A stretch of 64,000 nt of DNA from Doryteuthis pealeii (GCA_023376005.1 CM042157.1:68484107-68548106); one strand, 5' to 3'. Shown: positions 25,335 through 41,200, counted from the stretch's first letter. Notes: generated by a model from the sequence alone, not told the origin. Program-made: numbers and translations.

Positions 25335-28300
25335 GTCAAGATTATAATACTTTTTACATATTGAACTATTTGCGATAGCTCTTAAGTAAACATATCAAAT
25401 GTAGTAATGATTAAATTATCATACTGTGGTATATCCACAGGCGCGGCTATATTATTACTTTTTGTCAGTAAAATTTCTTTTACTTAATCTTTCAGGTTTC
25501 CAGATTCATGTTTGAGGGCCGTGAAATACGACTGACCCCATCCTGTGCTGCTTTTATCACTATGAACCCTGGATATGCTGGGCGGACAGAATTACCTGAC
25601 AACTTAAAGGCCCTGTTCAGACCCATTTCCATGATGGTACCTGATTACCGTCAGTATCAATATACACTATTACTGTCATTTTGGGCAAACCTTTGAAGCC
25701 CCATATCTCCCCCAATACTCAAGCGCCATCAACCATCTTTTACTATGTGATACTCCTCATCGAACTCTATCAGAAAATCATATTAGTTTGGCACTTTATT
25801 TGCACACGAATTTGCCATTTTTGCCACTCTCAGGGGGTTATCAAGCCTTCACCTAAAACTCCTAATTCAGCAATTTTTCACCATCAGTAAATTCAATGCA
25901 TTAGAATCCATGAGAAAAAACAATAAATCGATAACGTACACTTTCATTACGTGTCCTGGGCAAAACCTTTGAAGCCCCATATATCCCAAATACTCAAGCG
26001 CCATCAACCATCTTTTACTATGTGATACTCCTCATCGAACTCTATCAGAAAATCATATTAGTTTGGCACTTTATTTGCACACGAAATTTGCCATTTTTGC
26101 CCACTCTCAGGGGGGTTATCAAGCCTCGAAAATCACCTAAAACTCCTAATTCAGCAATTTTTTCACCATCAGTAAATTCAAGGCATTAGAATCCACGAGA
26201 AAAAAACAATAAAATCGATAACGTACATTTTCATCAAAATACGTAGTCTTATAATGGCTGAAAAATGGCATTTTGGGCAAACATTTGAAGCCCCATATCT
26301 CCCCCAATACTCAAGCGCTATCAACCATCTTTTACTATGTGATACTCCTCATTGTTTTTGTTTTTTCGTATTTCTTTGATATTCATTTTTATTCTATTCT
26401 GTTGAATACTTTATCTTGATGTTATAATGCAAAATATTGAACGTTAATATTGTAAAATAATAAAAGCCTTTGGTTAAGATTTATGTCTAATGAATTCTAA
26501 TATCTTATTATAATGGAGATTGTGTGTTTTTCTGTCTGTAACCGAAACTATATCACTACTCAAGTCACAATTCCCTTAGTTATTGACATCACATTCTCAA
26601 TGATTTTATTTTTATTTAAATCTCAATTATTTATTGTTTTATATTATTAACCATATCTACATACTAACAACATGCAATTATATTTATATATACAACAAAA
26701 TAACGGTTTACAGTGTGAACGTGAAGGCTAATTTGCATATTGATATTAAAAATCTGATTTTAATAAATATGTGCTTAGTATTATTGATTTCTAACTGTTT
26801 GGTTTTATTTTAATGAATATAAACAAAAATCTCTTCAATGAATCTTAAAAGAAATCCATTAACAAGAAGAAATAACTATCATTTTATTCTTTACTTCCTC
26901 TTTTAACTAAATAGTTAAATTAGAAAAAATAACAATGAAAGACGAGAGTGATGGAAGAGTAAGTTCCAGTTGTTCTATTTTTCGATTATACACCCTCAGT
27001 TTCAAATCTTTTTATCTGTGTTCTTATTTAGTTTCATTAGTCTTTCTAATTTAATACAATATTTTATTACATTAAAACTTAAATACTTGCACCCGGAGGG
27101 TGCATATGTTTGCTAGTCTATTAGTAATGGAGATTCAATCTCAATTTGTCTGTAACCGGAACTAAGTCACTGCTTACGTAACATTACCACAAATCGTCAA
27201 TACATAGAATATCATCATCATCATCATGTCGCGCGGCAGCACGGATATCCATGACAATCTTTCGCCAACCTTCCCTATTACTCATGGCCCCTGGGAGGTC
27301 CTCTGTGCAGCATCCAGAGTCTTCGCATAGTTGGTCAATGTAGGTCCTTAGCGGGCGTTAACATGTCCATGTGTTGGCTTCCACAACGTCCACGGGTTCG
27401 AGCGCTGGCCTGTGTCGAAAAATCTGCTACAGCGCCCCAACAACATAGAATATAGAATTACCTTATACACTCGAAATTTGAGCATTCAAATTTAGACGTT
27501 CCTTATTGTTTTTAAAACAAGTTTTAATAAATAAATGCCTGGAATTATATATTTATATATAGTTTAATATATTTTAATATATATTTAAAGTTATCTAACG
27601 TATAGAGTTTTACGAGAAAATTATTAACAAACAAGAAATAGTCCTGTGTTCAATATCAAGAGGTTAACTAAAAAATCCAAATAATATAAACTGTTAAACT
27701 CACTTTTAATAAATTGATTTTGTGTATTACTCGTATCTAAATAAATACTACTATAATCAGATGCGATTCAAATATTGCCCTACTATAGACGTGTACTTCA
27801 TCTTGTGAAATATGCATATCGGGTTTTATTCAGATACAGCATACAAACATCCGTATATAAATATAATAGTATATAAATAGGAGAGACTATAGAGATGGAG
27901 ATGAAATAGGTTTTTACTTTTCTTACTTGTTCTTGCTTGTTCTTTCCTCTCTTGGGCTGATTTCTTACTTCTTTTGTTGGGCTGGATCATCTGTGCTCAT
28001 TACTTGTTTGTAATAGATAAGCAAGACTTATTTTTTTAAATTCTTTATTAAGAACTCATAGCCTAAAAGGGTCTCTAACCGCGCAGTGAGAAGTTGGCAT
28101 CTTAGGAGCAAATATCCTAACGTCTGCTCCACCCAGCTAATGGCCAGTACCTGCTAACTAACTCTGATTTTCTTTCACATGCCTTTCCTTCAGCCAATCA
28201 GAAGTTGGCGTATAGGCCAGCGAAAGGTTAACTGATGTCAATAATTCTAACGGTTTTGAATCTTCAACAAACTTCAATTCAAAATCAAGCTACACTGACA

Positions 28301-30153
28301 TACATAATTCGTAGGCTACCTACAATATCAAGTAACATTATAACCTAGGATCAGTGTAGTATATGTTCAATCCCCGGCCTCTCTGAGAAAAGTACATTAT
28401 TATATTAAGTGGGAAGGAATGTGCACCCAAGCAATTTCTTGCACTCCCCCGGAATTCTATCTTGCATCCCTGGTTGGCAAACCCTGATATAGAGAAGGTA
28501 AAAGATAGACACACTTATAATATTTTTACCTTTGTGCTGAATATCTAATTGTTATAAAGCCGTCTCTTTACATAGGTGGTATATATGGATGAGCGTATAC
28601 CCATGTATACCCGTGGCTGTATACATCTTAATCTCTCCTTGAGTAGCGTATATCTTGTCTTGTAGCTTGGGCTGGTATCTGTCTAACACTCAATCCTCTG
28701 CTATCTGGCAGGTCTGTCTTCTTAACTTCTTATTCTTAAGATATTCTGGTTGGCTGTGACGTCTTGCACTATTGTTTGTTTTTATTGACAACACAAAACA
28801 ACATTTAGTGAATTCACATATTTCTTTCATTTTTGGCAGCCGGATCTTCAATCACACGTGTGTATGAGAATCTAGCTAATGAGTCTTCATTCTGCAATGG
28901 CTAGCAAGAGACTGCTATCTAACTAAAAACTCCTTCCCACGATTCAAACTCCGAACAGTAAGATAGGGGTCAAAGTAAGGTTACGAAACGTCCATCAAAA
29001 TCTCTAACCATTTAGTTTTGAATTTAAATAGTTTTTCTAATTAACCATACCTAATTGATAGTATGCCAATCATACCTAACTAAAAACTCCTTCCCAAATT
29101 TAAACTCCAAACAGGAAGAAAGGGATCAAATAAGGTTATGAGGCATTAATCAAAAATCTCTAATCTATATATATATAAAGGAAAGTTGTGTGTATGTGTA
29201 TGTCCGGAGGAAACTTCGAAAATAAAACAATTAACGACAAAGTAAATATATATACACATTAAATATCACCAGGGCTTGGTTTTTGAGCAAAAATAATGAA
29301 GATTTGATTTATATTCGTGAAGATAATTAAAAAAATAAAATTAAAATGATAACAGCATGGAATGTTTTTTTTTTGCATTTACTATTTTAAATAGAAAACA
29401 TTAATTTTTCTTTTCATCAACGTAAGGTGTTTTTGTAGTTTTTTTACATAGAGATTTTAGTGGGGTATCCTGCGGGGATCCAACTTGCAATTCAACAATA
29501 ATGGATCTGCGAGACTATTTTTCCTCCATACCTCTACACAGGCGATGCCGGGTAGCCACTTCTAGTCTCTAATAAAGATGTGGTCTGAATGTGAGCTCCA
29601 AGTATGTTTTCACAATGGATAGCCAGGTCTTCATCTGACCGCATTGGCATGATGAGGTATCAGTGAAATTGTCTTGGTGATCATTTCTGATCAAGAGTGC
29701 TGGAAAATTGAGTTTACAGCACTGACAATTTTGCTTCAAACTAAAATTATTAAATCTAATTACAAAATAAGAAACTTATTTACAAATACTTAAAATAACT
29801 AGAGAAAAAATAGAGTTCTTTTTTTAGTGCTGTTTAGTAATAGAAGCCTTTAGAAGGGTTAAGGTCGCCCGAAATATTAGGTTAAATAAAGTAGATTAAA
29901 AACAACAAAATGTTTATCTCAGAATTTTGTTTTTTATTCCTTATCTTATATTTTTTCATGCTTCCGATACAACTAAATATTTTCCCAACATCAATCATAT
30001 ATATACATATATAAGTCATCCACAGACACCGTATTTCAATGTTTCATGTCTCATCAGTGTGGCTAGACACAGTAACTACCTCCGACCAGGAGCAAAACCC
30101 AACTGATTTTTCATCAGCCCGATCCGTTAACCTCCAGGTCATCGCCTGCTGCC

Positions 30154-30221
<68 letters not shown>

Positions 30222-33200
30222 TCTTGCATTGTTTCCGTGTGGTAAATAATTGGTAATCATAAACTTTGGTTTAGTAAATTCTTACCATAAAATTATGATT
30301 GCGCATTATCTGAAATGAACTAAATTGTTATTAAGAACACATTTTATGATATTTTTGTGTTAAAGGATGCAGTTGTGTTGATTCGAACAAGTTTGTATTT
30401 TTTTGTTTATATCGTACGATAATTCAAAATGTGCTTTGATTTAGTAAATTCCTACCATAAAATTATGCCTGAGCATTATCTGAAATGAACTTAATTGTTA
30501 TTAAGAACACATTTTATGATATTTTTGTAATAAAAGCATGCTGTTGTAATGATTCGAACAAGTTTGTATTTTTTGTTTATATCGTACGATAATTCAAAAT
30601 GTGCTTTGGTTTAGTAAATTCTTACCATAAAATTATGATTGCGCATTATCTGAAATGAACTTAATTGTTATTAAGAACACATTTTATGATATTTTTGTAA
30701 TAAAAGCATGCTGTTGTATTGATTCGAACAAGTTTGTATTTTTTGTTTATATCGTACGATAATTCAAAATGTGCTTTGATTTAGTAAATTCCTACCCTAA
30801 AATTATGCTTGCGCATTATTTGAAATGAACTTAATTGTTATTAAGAACACATTTTATGATATTTTTGTGTTAAAGCATGCAGTTGTGTTGATTCGAACAA
30901 GTTTGTATTTTTTTGTTTATATCGTACGATAATTCAAAATGTGCTTTGATTTAGTAAATTCCTACCCTAAAATTATGCTTGCGCATTATCTGAAATGAAC
31001 TTAATTGTTATTAAGAACACATTTTATGATATTTTTGTGTTAAAGCATGCAGTTGTGTTGATTCGAACAAGTTTGTATTTTTTTGTTTATATCGTACGAT
31101 AATTCAAAATGTGCTTTGATTTAGTAAATTCCTACCCTAAAATTATGCTTGCGCATTATCTGAAATTAACTTAATTTTTATTAAGAACATATTAGATGTT
31201 GCACAAGCATGATTTTATGGTAGTGAAAGGACAGACAATCGCCACAGAAAGAATTTACTAAACCAAAGTTCATGATTACCAAATAATTTCTCTACATTAA
31301 CCATACCTAATTGATAGTATGCCCATCAATTATGCAACATAATTTCTTGTTATTTTTTCAGGTTTGATTGCAGAGGTGATCTTATATTCCGAAGGGTTTG
31401 AATCATCAAAAACCCTCGCACAAAAAATGACACAAATGTACAAACTTTGTAGCGAACAATTATCCCAGCAAGATCATTATGATTTTGGTATGAGAGCCGT
31501 CAAATCGGTTCTTGTTATGGCAGGATCCCTGAAGCGTCAAAACCCAGACAAAAATGAAGACGTTGTCCTTATCCGTGCACTAAGAGACAGCAACCTACCA
31601 AAGTTTCTGGCAGAAGACGCCGTTCTTTTCCAGGTAATTCTTTAATTTTCTTTTTTTTAAAATCTTTTTTTTTCTTTGGAATGATCTAAAGTGATGAAGA
31701 GGAGACTGTAGCATAATTATTATGGTCTATGGAGAATTTGGGGATTGACGGGGAAAGAGAGGAAGAAAAATAAGTACAAACAAAGGTTAAAATTTGGAAG
31801 AGTAAACACTTAGCGGGGTGCCAGTAATGTGACCGACGAATGACCCCGGAAATAGATTTAAAAATAAAAACGGAAGTTCTGGGTTGTGACCGGAAAAGGA
31901 TGTGGCTCTCCCACCCCCGGGACAAGAAACAGAAGAAGAAAATTGGTCTTTTTTCCGGCTGGGCTCTGGTGAGAGCAGACGTGTCTGCCGGCCCCCATAT
32001 TGGGTTTGGGACAGCAGTACAGAACATACTATATGAGAAGATAGAATAATTTGACCGTACCCTCTCTCTCTTTCTCTTTATCTTTCCTTCTCTCTGAAAA
32101 AGAACCCACGAGCCTTGAAATAAATACCCCCCCCCCTTGGGACTATACAACTTACGTGTATGTTGTTTCTGAGCTAACGACTATTACTACTACTAACAGC
32201 GACTACTACTACAACTTGAGTTGGCCAATGCGACAAACACCGTTCTTGTACCGTGACCATCGTTATGCTACAGAGACAAACAATTGTCGGATTTTTTAAC
32301 TTGATGATCTCATCTTATCATCTATATGGGAGACTACTAATTTCCCATAAGGGTCCCGAAAATCCAGGTAAATATAGCAAGCATGTGTATGATAGCAAAA
32401 GAAAAAAAAAAGGACGCGAAGGATTGGATTAATTTCGTTTATTTAAAAAAATAAACAAAAGCTGGAATTGTTGAGATGATAATTCTTTTATCGCTCGGTG
32501 AAATGAGGGCAAGCGTAGAGTTGAAAGTCTGTTCTGGCCGACGAGACGCGGAGATGTGATGCAGGTCGAAGGTCGGTAGCCTGTTTGATCTTGCCCTAGT
32601 AGGAGCGACGTTATACGTGTCAGCCTGATGTCAACTGGCTTTTGACGTTAAGTGAGCTGTTTTTATAATTGTCAAGTAGGATCGAAAATACCTTGAAAGG
32701 TTTTGGTGGGAAATTTTGTTATTGGTTGAAAAAGGTTAAATAGTATGGCATATTTTTAATTGTTTATAAAATTGATTTTCGCCCGGAAGTTTGCGCGGAG
32801 TCTATGTGTAGAATGTTTGTTTTGTTCATTTCGTTTAAACTACTGTTGGGTTAATATCCGGTTGATGTCAGTAAATTATGTTATGTTCCGAAGTGTTTGT
32901 TTTGGTTTTGATTTGTTTTATTGGTGAGTGGGTGTATTGGGTTATGTTACAATTCTCAGTAACTTAGGTTCTGTTTCAAAGTGTTTTGTTTTTTCTTTTT
33001 AATTTGTTTTGTTGGTGAGTGGATGTATTGTGTTTGTGGGGCCATATGACCTTTAGGCACCCTTTTTGCGATCTCGTTTCATAAAGACATTTTTTTCATC
33101 TACACCATCAAAATCCGGTTGTTTGTTAGGGGTTAGGGTTAAGGTTAGGGTTAGGGGTTAGTTTTAATTTTAAAAAAAAGCTCTAAAAATCGTCTGTTAA

Positions 33201-34553
33201 CAAACAACCGGATTTTGACGGTGTAAATGAAAAAATGTTCTTATGAAACGAGATCGCAAAAGGGGTGCCCTAAAGGTCATATGCTCCAAATTGTGAATCA
33301 AGAGGGATATCTATTTCTGTTATAACATTTATGTGCATTTCACAATAAAGATTAGAACAGCATGAAAAAATCAAAATAATCAAGCCTCGTCTCAAAAAAT
33401 TCAGTGTTTTCAATTCATAATTCTTTTCCAGGCGATTCTCCAAGATTTATTCCCTGGGATTGAAATTCCAGCCCATGACTATGGAAACTTCCAAGCGGAA
33501 ATCACAAAAGTGATGAAAGCGAAACATCTCTATCCTATTGACTCTATGGTGAAGAAAGTCATTGAATTCTATGAAACGATGATTGTCCGACATGGGGTCA
33601 TGCTCGTCGGACCAACCGGAGGAGGAAAGACTACAATTTACCAAGTAAGTCTCATCAGTCTTTCATTTCTCTTCTGCACAATACATCAAACATGTCAAAC
33701 TAAGAAGCCCTCTAATGCCATATGGATTACATATGTATGTCACGAGGGTCGCATGGATTACATATGTATGTCATGAGGGTCACATGGATTACATATGTAT
33801 GTCATGGTTTTGGTTTGTTTTGTTTTACCGCATATCAACCTCAGTGGGTCATTTATTGCCGATAAAGTTTTGAAATAAATTAATTCTTAATAGATACACA
33901 ATTGTTTTTATAAACACATTTTTCTAGTTAACCCATAGATGGACCCTAACAGGTACTACCACTCCGGGTTAGAGTGAACCAGGGAGCAATGGTGATGAAG
34001 AGGTGCTCCACATTCCCCAAACCCCCAAAACTGGAATCTCACCATCAGATAGAGTTTAACGTCATTCCCAGGACATGTAGACCCTCAGCCACCACCTTCT
34101 AGCACCCATATGATAAAAAGGGGTTGGGGTTTGCCATAAGGGAAAAAACTTTTAAAAACCCGTGAGTACTGTAAAAATGCCATATGAGTCAGCAAATGAG
34201 CCAGCAAATTTTTCCAGCTGGAAGGGGCAATGCCAAAGCACCTGAGATCATTCTTGCTGACATCTTTGAATTGCAGCTGAGGGTGACCAATCTGTCTCTT
34301 ACCAGATAAAAGCTCTGCATATAGGATGTCTTTCGGGATTCGTCCATCATCCACCCGACGTACATGACCCAGCCAACGGAGACGACGTTGTCTCAGTAGA
34401 GAACACAAGCTGGGGAGTTGAGCTCTCTCTAGAACTGCTGTGTTAGTGATCCTGTCCCTCCAGGTGATGCCCAGTATACGTCTAAGACAGCAAAGGTAGA
34501 ACTGCTCTTGGTGGGAGTATAAAAGAGTTGAAGCATATTATAGTTTATAAGAC

Positions 34554-34593
<40 letters not shown>

Positions 34594-34711
34594 CATCAGA
34601 CTCACAATAATGATTATATAAATGAAAAATCAATGATTGTTGGTGTGCACGTGGAAAACGATAGAAATCAATAATATCACATAGACAGGAACTCCCTCTC
34701 ACACACACACA

Positions 34712-34742
<31 letters not shown>

Positions 34743-34758
34743 TGTATATATGTATATA

Positions 34759-34797
<39 letters not shown>

Positions 34798-34879
34798 TAA
34801 ATATATATATATATATGACGATCTCATTCTATTAATATCTATCTCATTCTAATATCTATCTATGTATCTCTCTCTCCCT

Positions 34880-34971
<92 letters not shown>

Positions 34972-37008
34972 GGGGAGATATATATATAGATAGATAGATA
35001 CGAGTAGAATGAGATAGATATTAATAGAATGAGATCGTCATATAGATAAATAGATATAAACAAAATAATATAGATAGATAGATAGATAGATAGATATGAC
35101 CAAACGGAGATGTACATGAACATACTGAGATAGATAAATAGATAGATAGATTTGAACAAACCGTGATAGATACATAAATAGTAAGCAAGAAAGAAAAAAA
35201 ATTAACAAATATTACAACAAATATTACAAAATGTTGTTCAGCAATGTTGTTTCCATAAATTATTATTATTGTGTTCCCTTTATCTGTTGTAGTTTCTATA
35301 GAAATAAATAGGAGGCATTACTTTCATAGCAACAATCTTGCTCTATCCAATGGTGTTATTGTGTTCCCTTTATCTGTTATAGTTTCTATAGAAATAAATA
35401 GGAGGCATTACTTTCATAGCAACAATCTTGCTCTATCCAATGGTGTTATTGTGTTCCCTTTATCTGTTATAGTTTCTATAGAAATAAATAGGAGGCATTA
35501 CTTTCATAGCAACACTCTTGCTCTATCCAATGGTGTTATTGTGTTCCCTTTATCTTTTATAGTTTCTATAGAAATAAATAGGAGGCATTACTTTCATAGC
35601 AACACTCTTGCTCTATCCAATGGTGTTATTGTGTTCCCTTTATCTGTTATAGTTTCTATAGAAATAAATAGGAGGCATTACTTTCATAGCAACACTCTTG
35701 CTCTATCCAATGGTGTTATTGTGTTCCCTTTATCTGTTATAGTTTCTATAGAAATAAATAGGAGGCATTACTTTCATAGCAACACTCTTGCTCTATCCAA
35801 TGGTGTTATTGTGTTCCCTTTATCTGTTATAGTTTCTATAGAAATAAATAGGAGGCATTACTTTCAGAGCAACAATCTTGCTCTATCCAATGGTGTTATT
35901 GTGTTCCCTTTATCTGTTGTAGTTTCTATAGAAATAAATAGGAGGCATTACTTTCAGAGCAACAATCTTGCTCTATCCAATGGTGTTATTGTGTTCCCTT
36001 TATCTGTTGTAGTTTCTATAGAAATAAATAGGAGGCATTACTTTCAGAGCAACATTCTTGCTCTATCCAATGATGTTATTGTGTTCCCTTTATCTGTTAT
36101 AGTTTCTATAGAAATAAATAGGAGGCATTACTTTCAGAGCAACACTCTTGCTCTATCCAATCTATCCAAGGCAAGATGACCATGGAACAAATGGTAAGTA
36201 TAAATCCCATTGATTCGAACATTATTTAATTTTCTTCTTTTAATTGAATTAAATTTTGTTTTTTTAATTCAGATTTTGGCCAGTACATTATGTAATCTTC
36301 ACGCTGCTGGAGAGACTCACCCATTCTACAAACCTGTCCACACTTACATTTTGAACCCCAAATCCATCACCATGGAGGAACTGTATGGTGGGGTGAGCAA
36401 ACTCACCATGGAATGGCATGATGGTTTAATGGCTCTTACAGTCAGAATTGCATGCAATGTAGGTTTCTCTTAGGATTTTTCTTCACACACACACACACAC
36501 ACGCACACACACACATTCACACACACTCACACACACATCAGTAATGATGACTAGGTTATTAATGTTACTCAGACTCCTGCAATGTGTCTTCTATATATAT
36601 ATATATATATATATAACAATGTTTCTGGTATGTACGTGTCGACTTATAACTCCGAAAAGAGATTAAATTCAAAATTTTCCTTCTCCTAGACTGGTTGCCT
36701 AGGTCTAAAGGACCCACTCTGTCTTAATATTTACCTATAACTGGAGGAAACAAAAAGATTCATAGCCTTTCCTATTATTAGGAGAGTATTCAATATCTAT
36801 GATGAAGTATTAATAATTAGATAGATAATAAATATATATTTTAGTGTATTTCAATTTTTATGGAAACAAGTCTGCTACCATTAAACAATTAAGTTTTGAT
36901 AGCATGAAATCAATGGTAGTAGACTGGTTTCCATACAAATAAATATATACTAAAATACTAATATACACACACACATACACACACACACACACTCACTCAC
37001 ACACACAC

Positions 37009-37055
<47 letters not shown>

Positions 37056-37526
37056 TTTCCGTTAAGATACAGACAGTAATACGAAACATTGGTAATCTCA
37101 GAATTAGAGAAAGTTTATTAATAGCCAAATTAGGTCCTAGTATAAACAATAGATTAGAGCTAAACACTGAATACATAATTAATTAAAATACACGTTCCTC
37201 ACAGTATATAGTACATAGTATGTACATTTCATTATACATATATCAAATGAATAATACATAAATATATAAATAGATGAAAATAATAAAATTGAAATTGAAT
37301 GAACGGCTAAATGTCCATCACGGCTTTGCGCGTGGCTTTTAAAGAAAAGAACACCACGAGACGCGTGTTTATAAGATAAAAAAAAAATAACGACAAAAAA
37401 AAAAAACGCGTCCATTTCCGAAAATCGTCTCTGAAGATAAAGTTTTACTTTGAAATCGATAAGACAAAAAATAACATCTTTTTGTTTTTATTTTTACTTG
37501 CATTGTAATTGCTTTCAAATTAATAC

Positions 37527-37590
<64 letters not shown>

Positions 37591-38014
37591 ATTGTTTATT
37601 TTTCTTTTTATTTGTTCAATTCATGAAACAACTTATGGAAAAAAATTAAACTTATTATTATTATTTCTTACATATAAGGATACAAGTGAAGACCACCAAT
37701 GGGTAGTCTGTGATGGCCCAGTGGATGCCCTATGGATTGAGAATATGAACACGGTACTGGATGACAATAAAATGCTGTGCTTGGCAAATAGTGAAAGAAT
37801 CAAATTGACACCTTACATACACATGGTTTTTGAAGTACAAGACTTGGCCGTGGCATCGCCTGCGACTGTTAGCAGGTGAGTAAATTCTTCGATACTTTTA
37901 GAATATCATATTTAATGGAATAGAACACCTTGTTGCAAAATGAGTTATTAAATATGTTTAAAAAATGAGTCTAATCAGATAATTCTCTGATTTTTTGGTA
38001 TTTTATCAATCGGG

Positions 38015-38045
<31 letters not shown>

Positions 38046-38156
38046 GTAAATTTATTTGGTAAAATACGGATTTGACGTCATCTTTGGCAATACCTACTAA
38101 TCCCAATTATCTACCGAGAGCTGAATTGGTGACCCAACAGGTCACGTTTTGTCTAG

Positions 38157-38200
<44 letters not shown>

Positions 38201-41200
38201 TATCATCGTTAATAAATAAGCTTTATTCTACGTATTAATAATTTTGACTATAATATAAATCAAATACTCATTAATAAACTTACGCAGTTCCTATTGTGAC
38301 GTTAGACGTAGTTTCGGTTGCGGACAGCCAGACACCAAATCTCCATTATAGTAAGATATTCGTGTCAACCAGTGAAGTACTCGTAAGCACACTTCAAGAA
38401 TAATACAAAACGTCTTCAGCATAAAATAACCCAACAAGGATTGATATACTGTAAATTCCAACCAACCAGCCAACCAACCAACCAACACTTCCTTGCAAAA
38501 TGAGTTCAAAAATGTGTTTAAAAATATCTGAGGTAGTGTTATCGTCCTTGTTCTACGAGCCTTGCTTTGAAACAACCAATCACAGGCCGGCATTCTTTAG
38601 CGGCAAAACCAAAGAGAAAAATTCTCCCTTTTCTGATCGAGCCTCCCCGAAGACAGACGTGCAACAAGGCATCTCCTATATTCTTCCGAGCGACCAGATA
38701 GCCGTAGCGAGGGCTCCGATAATTCACCTAACTCAAGAACTCAGTTAAGTGGACTGTGTTATTTATATAATCCTTCCTGTAGACAAAACCTTAGTTTTCA
38801 ATAATTTATGTTCTTTATGTATGATAATACAAGTCGTTATTGAATTCTACGTTGTTCGTGTTTTTCTCCTTTTGACTCTTGTCTGCCAACACTCGTGGTC
38901 TGAATCACCACAATATGTTTAAAAAATGAGTCTAAAAAGTAGTGAGCACCTATCAAGAAGGAATAATACAAAACCCAACAAGGATTGATATACTGTAAAA
39001 ATCAACCAACCAACCAACCAACCAGCCATTCGTTTTGACTATGATTTGACGCATGTAAAAAAAACAACTTAAAAACTCTTGTAGAACACCTTAAAACTAA
39101 GAAATTAACATTCCAACTGTTGTTTCTAGCAAGGGTTCATGTCCGGACTCATTACCTGATAGTTGGTATGGTGGAAACATTTGGGGAAATTTTAGAAATC
39201 GCACTTTGAAAGCTTTTTTTTCCATCCAAGCGCGCTATTAAAAAACAAAAAAAACGAGTGTAGCAATATTGAAAATTAATAAAATAACATTGAATTTGGT
39301 ATTTTTAGCAAGCCCCCAAAGGGGTCTAATCATGCCTGGTAGTTTGCAACTTTGAAAATTTTGGTTAACTTTGAAAATTTTGCTTAAATTCATATACTTC
39401 AAAATCAATGCAAAAACAACAAAAAAGACGTCAAAATCGACTCGTTTTGACTATGTTTTGACGCATATAAAAAAAACTTTAAAAACAAATTGGACTAAAG
39501 TTTTATTTACCAAAACTGAAAAGATCTATGAATGAAACTGTTACTGGACCCGACAAAGAACACAGAAACATGTATATATACAAATATTAAGTGATATTTT
39601 TGTTCTTTGATTGTGTTGACTGGGAGTCATCGGTTGAGAAGTGCACATACACAGGAGCTTTCGGGAGTTCTGACTGCAAGTGATCTCAATCTCGATCTGT
39701 CCAACCTAGATTTCAATTTTTTTAATGATTCTTTAACTCAACAAGGTCACGCATCTTTGATCATGACACCTACACAATATTCCTGTAGACACAACTTCCT
39801 GTCCACGCAGCTGTTTTTATTGGTTATGAGCTACACCTACACATTTTCTGTGCCTACGTAGTGTCAATTTACACCTGTCTCTTCAAAGGTGTCAAAGGTC
39901 GGCAATATCTTGTTTTTGTTTTCAGGCCCATGTTTTACACCCACGCATTTCCTGTGCCCACGCGTGAATCATCTGCACCTGGTCCTTGGCCATGAACTTG
40001 TCAACCGGGCAATATATTACGAAACTTTAATTTTCTTTGATTTCCTGATTCTCCTTTTTTTCTTCCCATTCTGTAGATGTGGCATGGTATACACTGACCC
40101 CGAGGAATTGAAATGGATGCCTTATATCCACAAATGGCTGAAGAAATGGGACCAAAAATTATTGGAGGAAAGTTCCGACTATCTAATGGATATGTTTGTG
40201 AAATATGTTGAGAAGGGTTTACAGTTCATCAAGAAAAACTGTGTGCAAACAATCCACCAGGTAATTGCCGAAGTTTGGAAAATTATTATTACAGATTCAT
40301 TTTCTTAGGTGGAGGGGTTGGGTATATAAAGAGAATACAGCAAACTGTTTCTATTCTCTACGTATTCTTCTGATCATCTTTGGTATCTTATGTTCTTCTT
40401 CTAGCGTCTGGAACTTTCCATTTGGGGATTTCGTGTCTGCTCTTCTTTTAGGGACTTCTTGTCTATCAGAGGCCCTGGGTCATTGGAAGTTCCGTGTGTT
40501 GACCGGAAACGGATGTGACGTAGCGACGAGAAACTGAGAAAGAAGAAAAAATCTGTCTCTTTTCCTTTCGGCCGTAGTAGGAGTCAGACGGGGGTCTTGG
40601 TCCCTCGTGTGGGTGTGGGACGGCGGTACAAAGCATGATACAATGAAAATAGGATAATTTGACAATACTCCCTCTCTTTCTCTCTTTCTTTCTGTCTTTC
40701 CTTCTCTCTGAAAAAAGAACTCCCGAGCCTGGAAATAAATACAAAGCTGTTTGTGACTATACAACTTGTGTGTATGTTGTTTCTGACCTAACAGCTACTA
40801 ATAACGACGACTACTACAAAAATTTGAGTTAGCCTATGTGACACATATCACCCTGTTACACGGGTGTCTTCTTGAAAAATATCAAAATATCCTGCCTTGA
40901 AAAAGACCACGTTTTGTATACTTAGATTTTATGTTCCTCTATTATTACTAGTACAAAAGAAAAAACGCACTCCGGGCGATGTAAAAATAGATTTTTGAAA
41001 CATATTGCCTGAGGGGTGGGAGTGAAAAATTCAATGTCAGCGAGTTTGTACCCTAAGTAAGTAAAATCATCAAATTCATTAAAAGGATTAAAAAATAAAA
41101 CAATTTGAAATGTAAACTTTACATATGTATTAAAATAAAACAAACTATATATAGATATATAATACCAGTCATGTATTTATTAAAACTTGTTTTAAAAAAC

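Noticed and set aside
29566..30150. A hidden exon in intron 15
   Set aside because: Exons 15 and 16 already join in frame, and no open segment with splice sites was seen.
34085..34408. Host gene on the minus strand
   Set aside because: The peptide is the standard C-terminal block of LINE reverse transcriptase and is truncated.
35257..36165. CRISPR-like array
   Set aside because: Repeats are contiguous without unique spacers and the DNA is clearly animal.
35271..36179. 302-codon open frame as a repeat protein gene
   Set aside because: It is the 90-bp minisatellite read in one frame, inside an intron between two exons that join perfectly without it.
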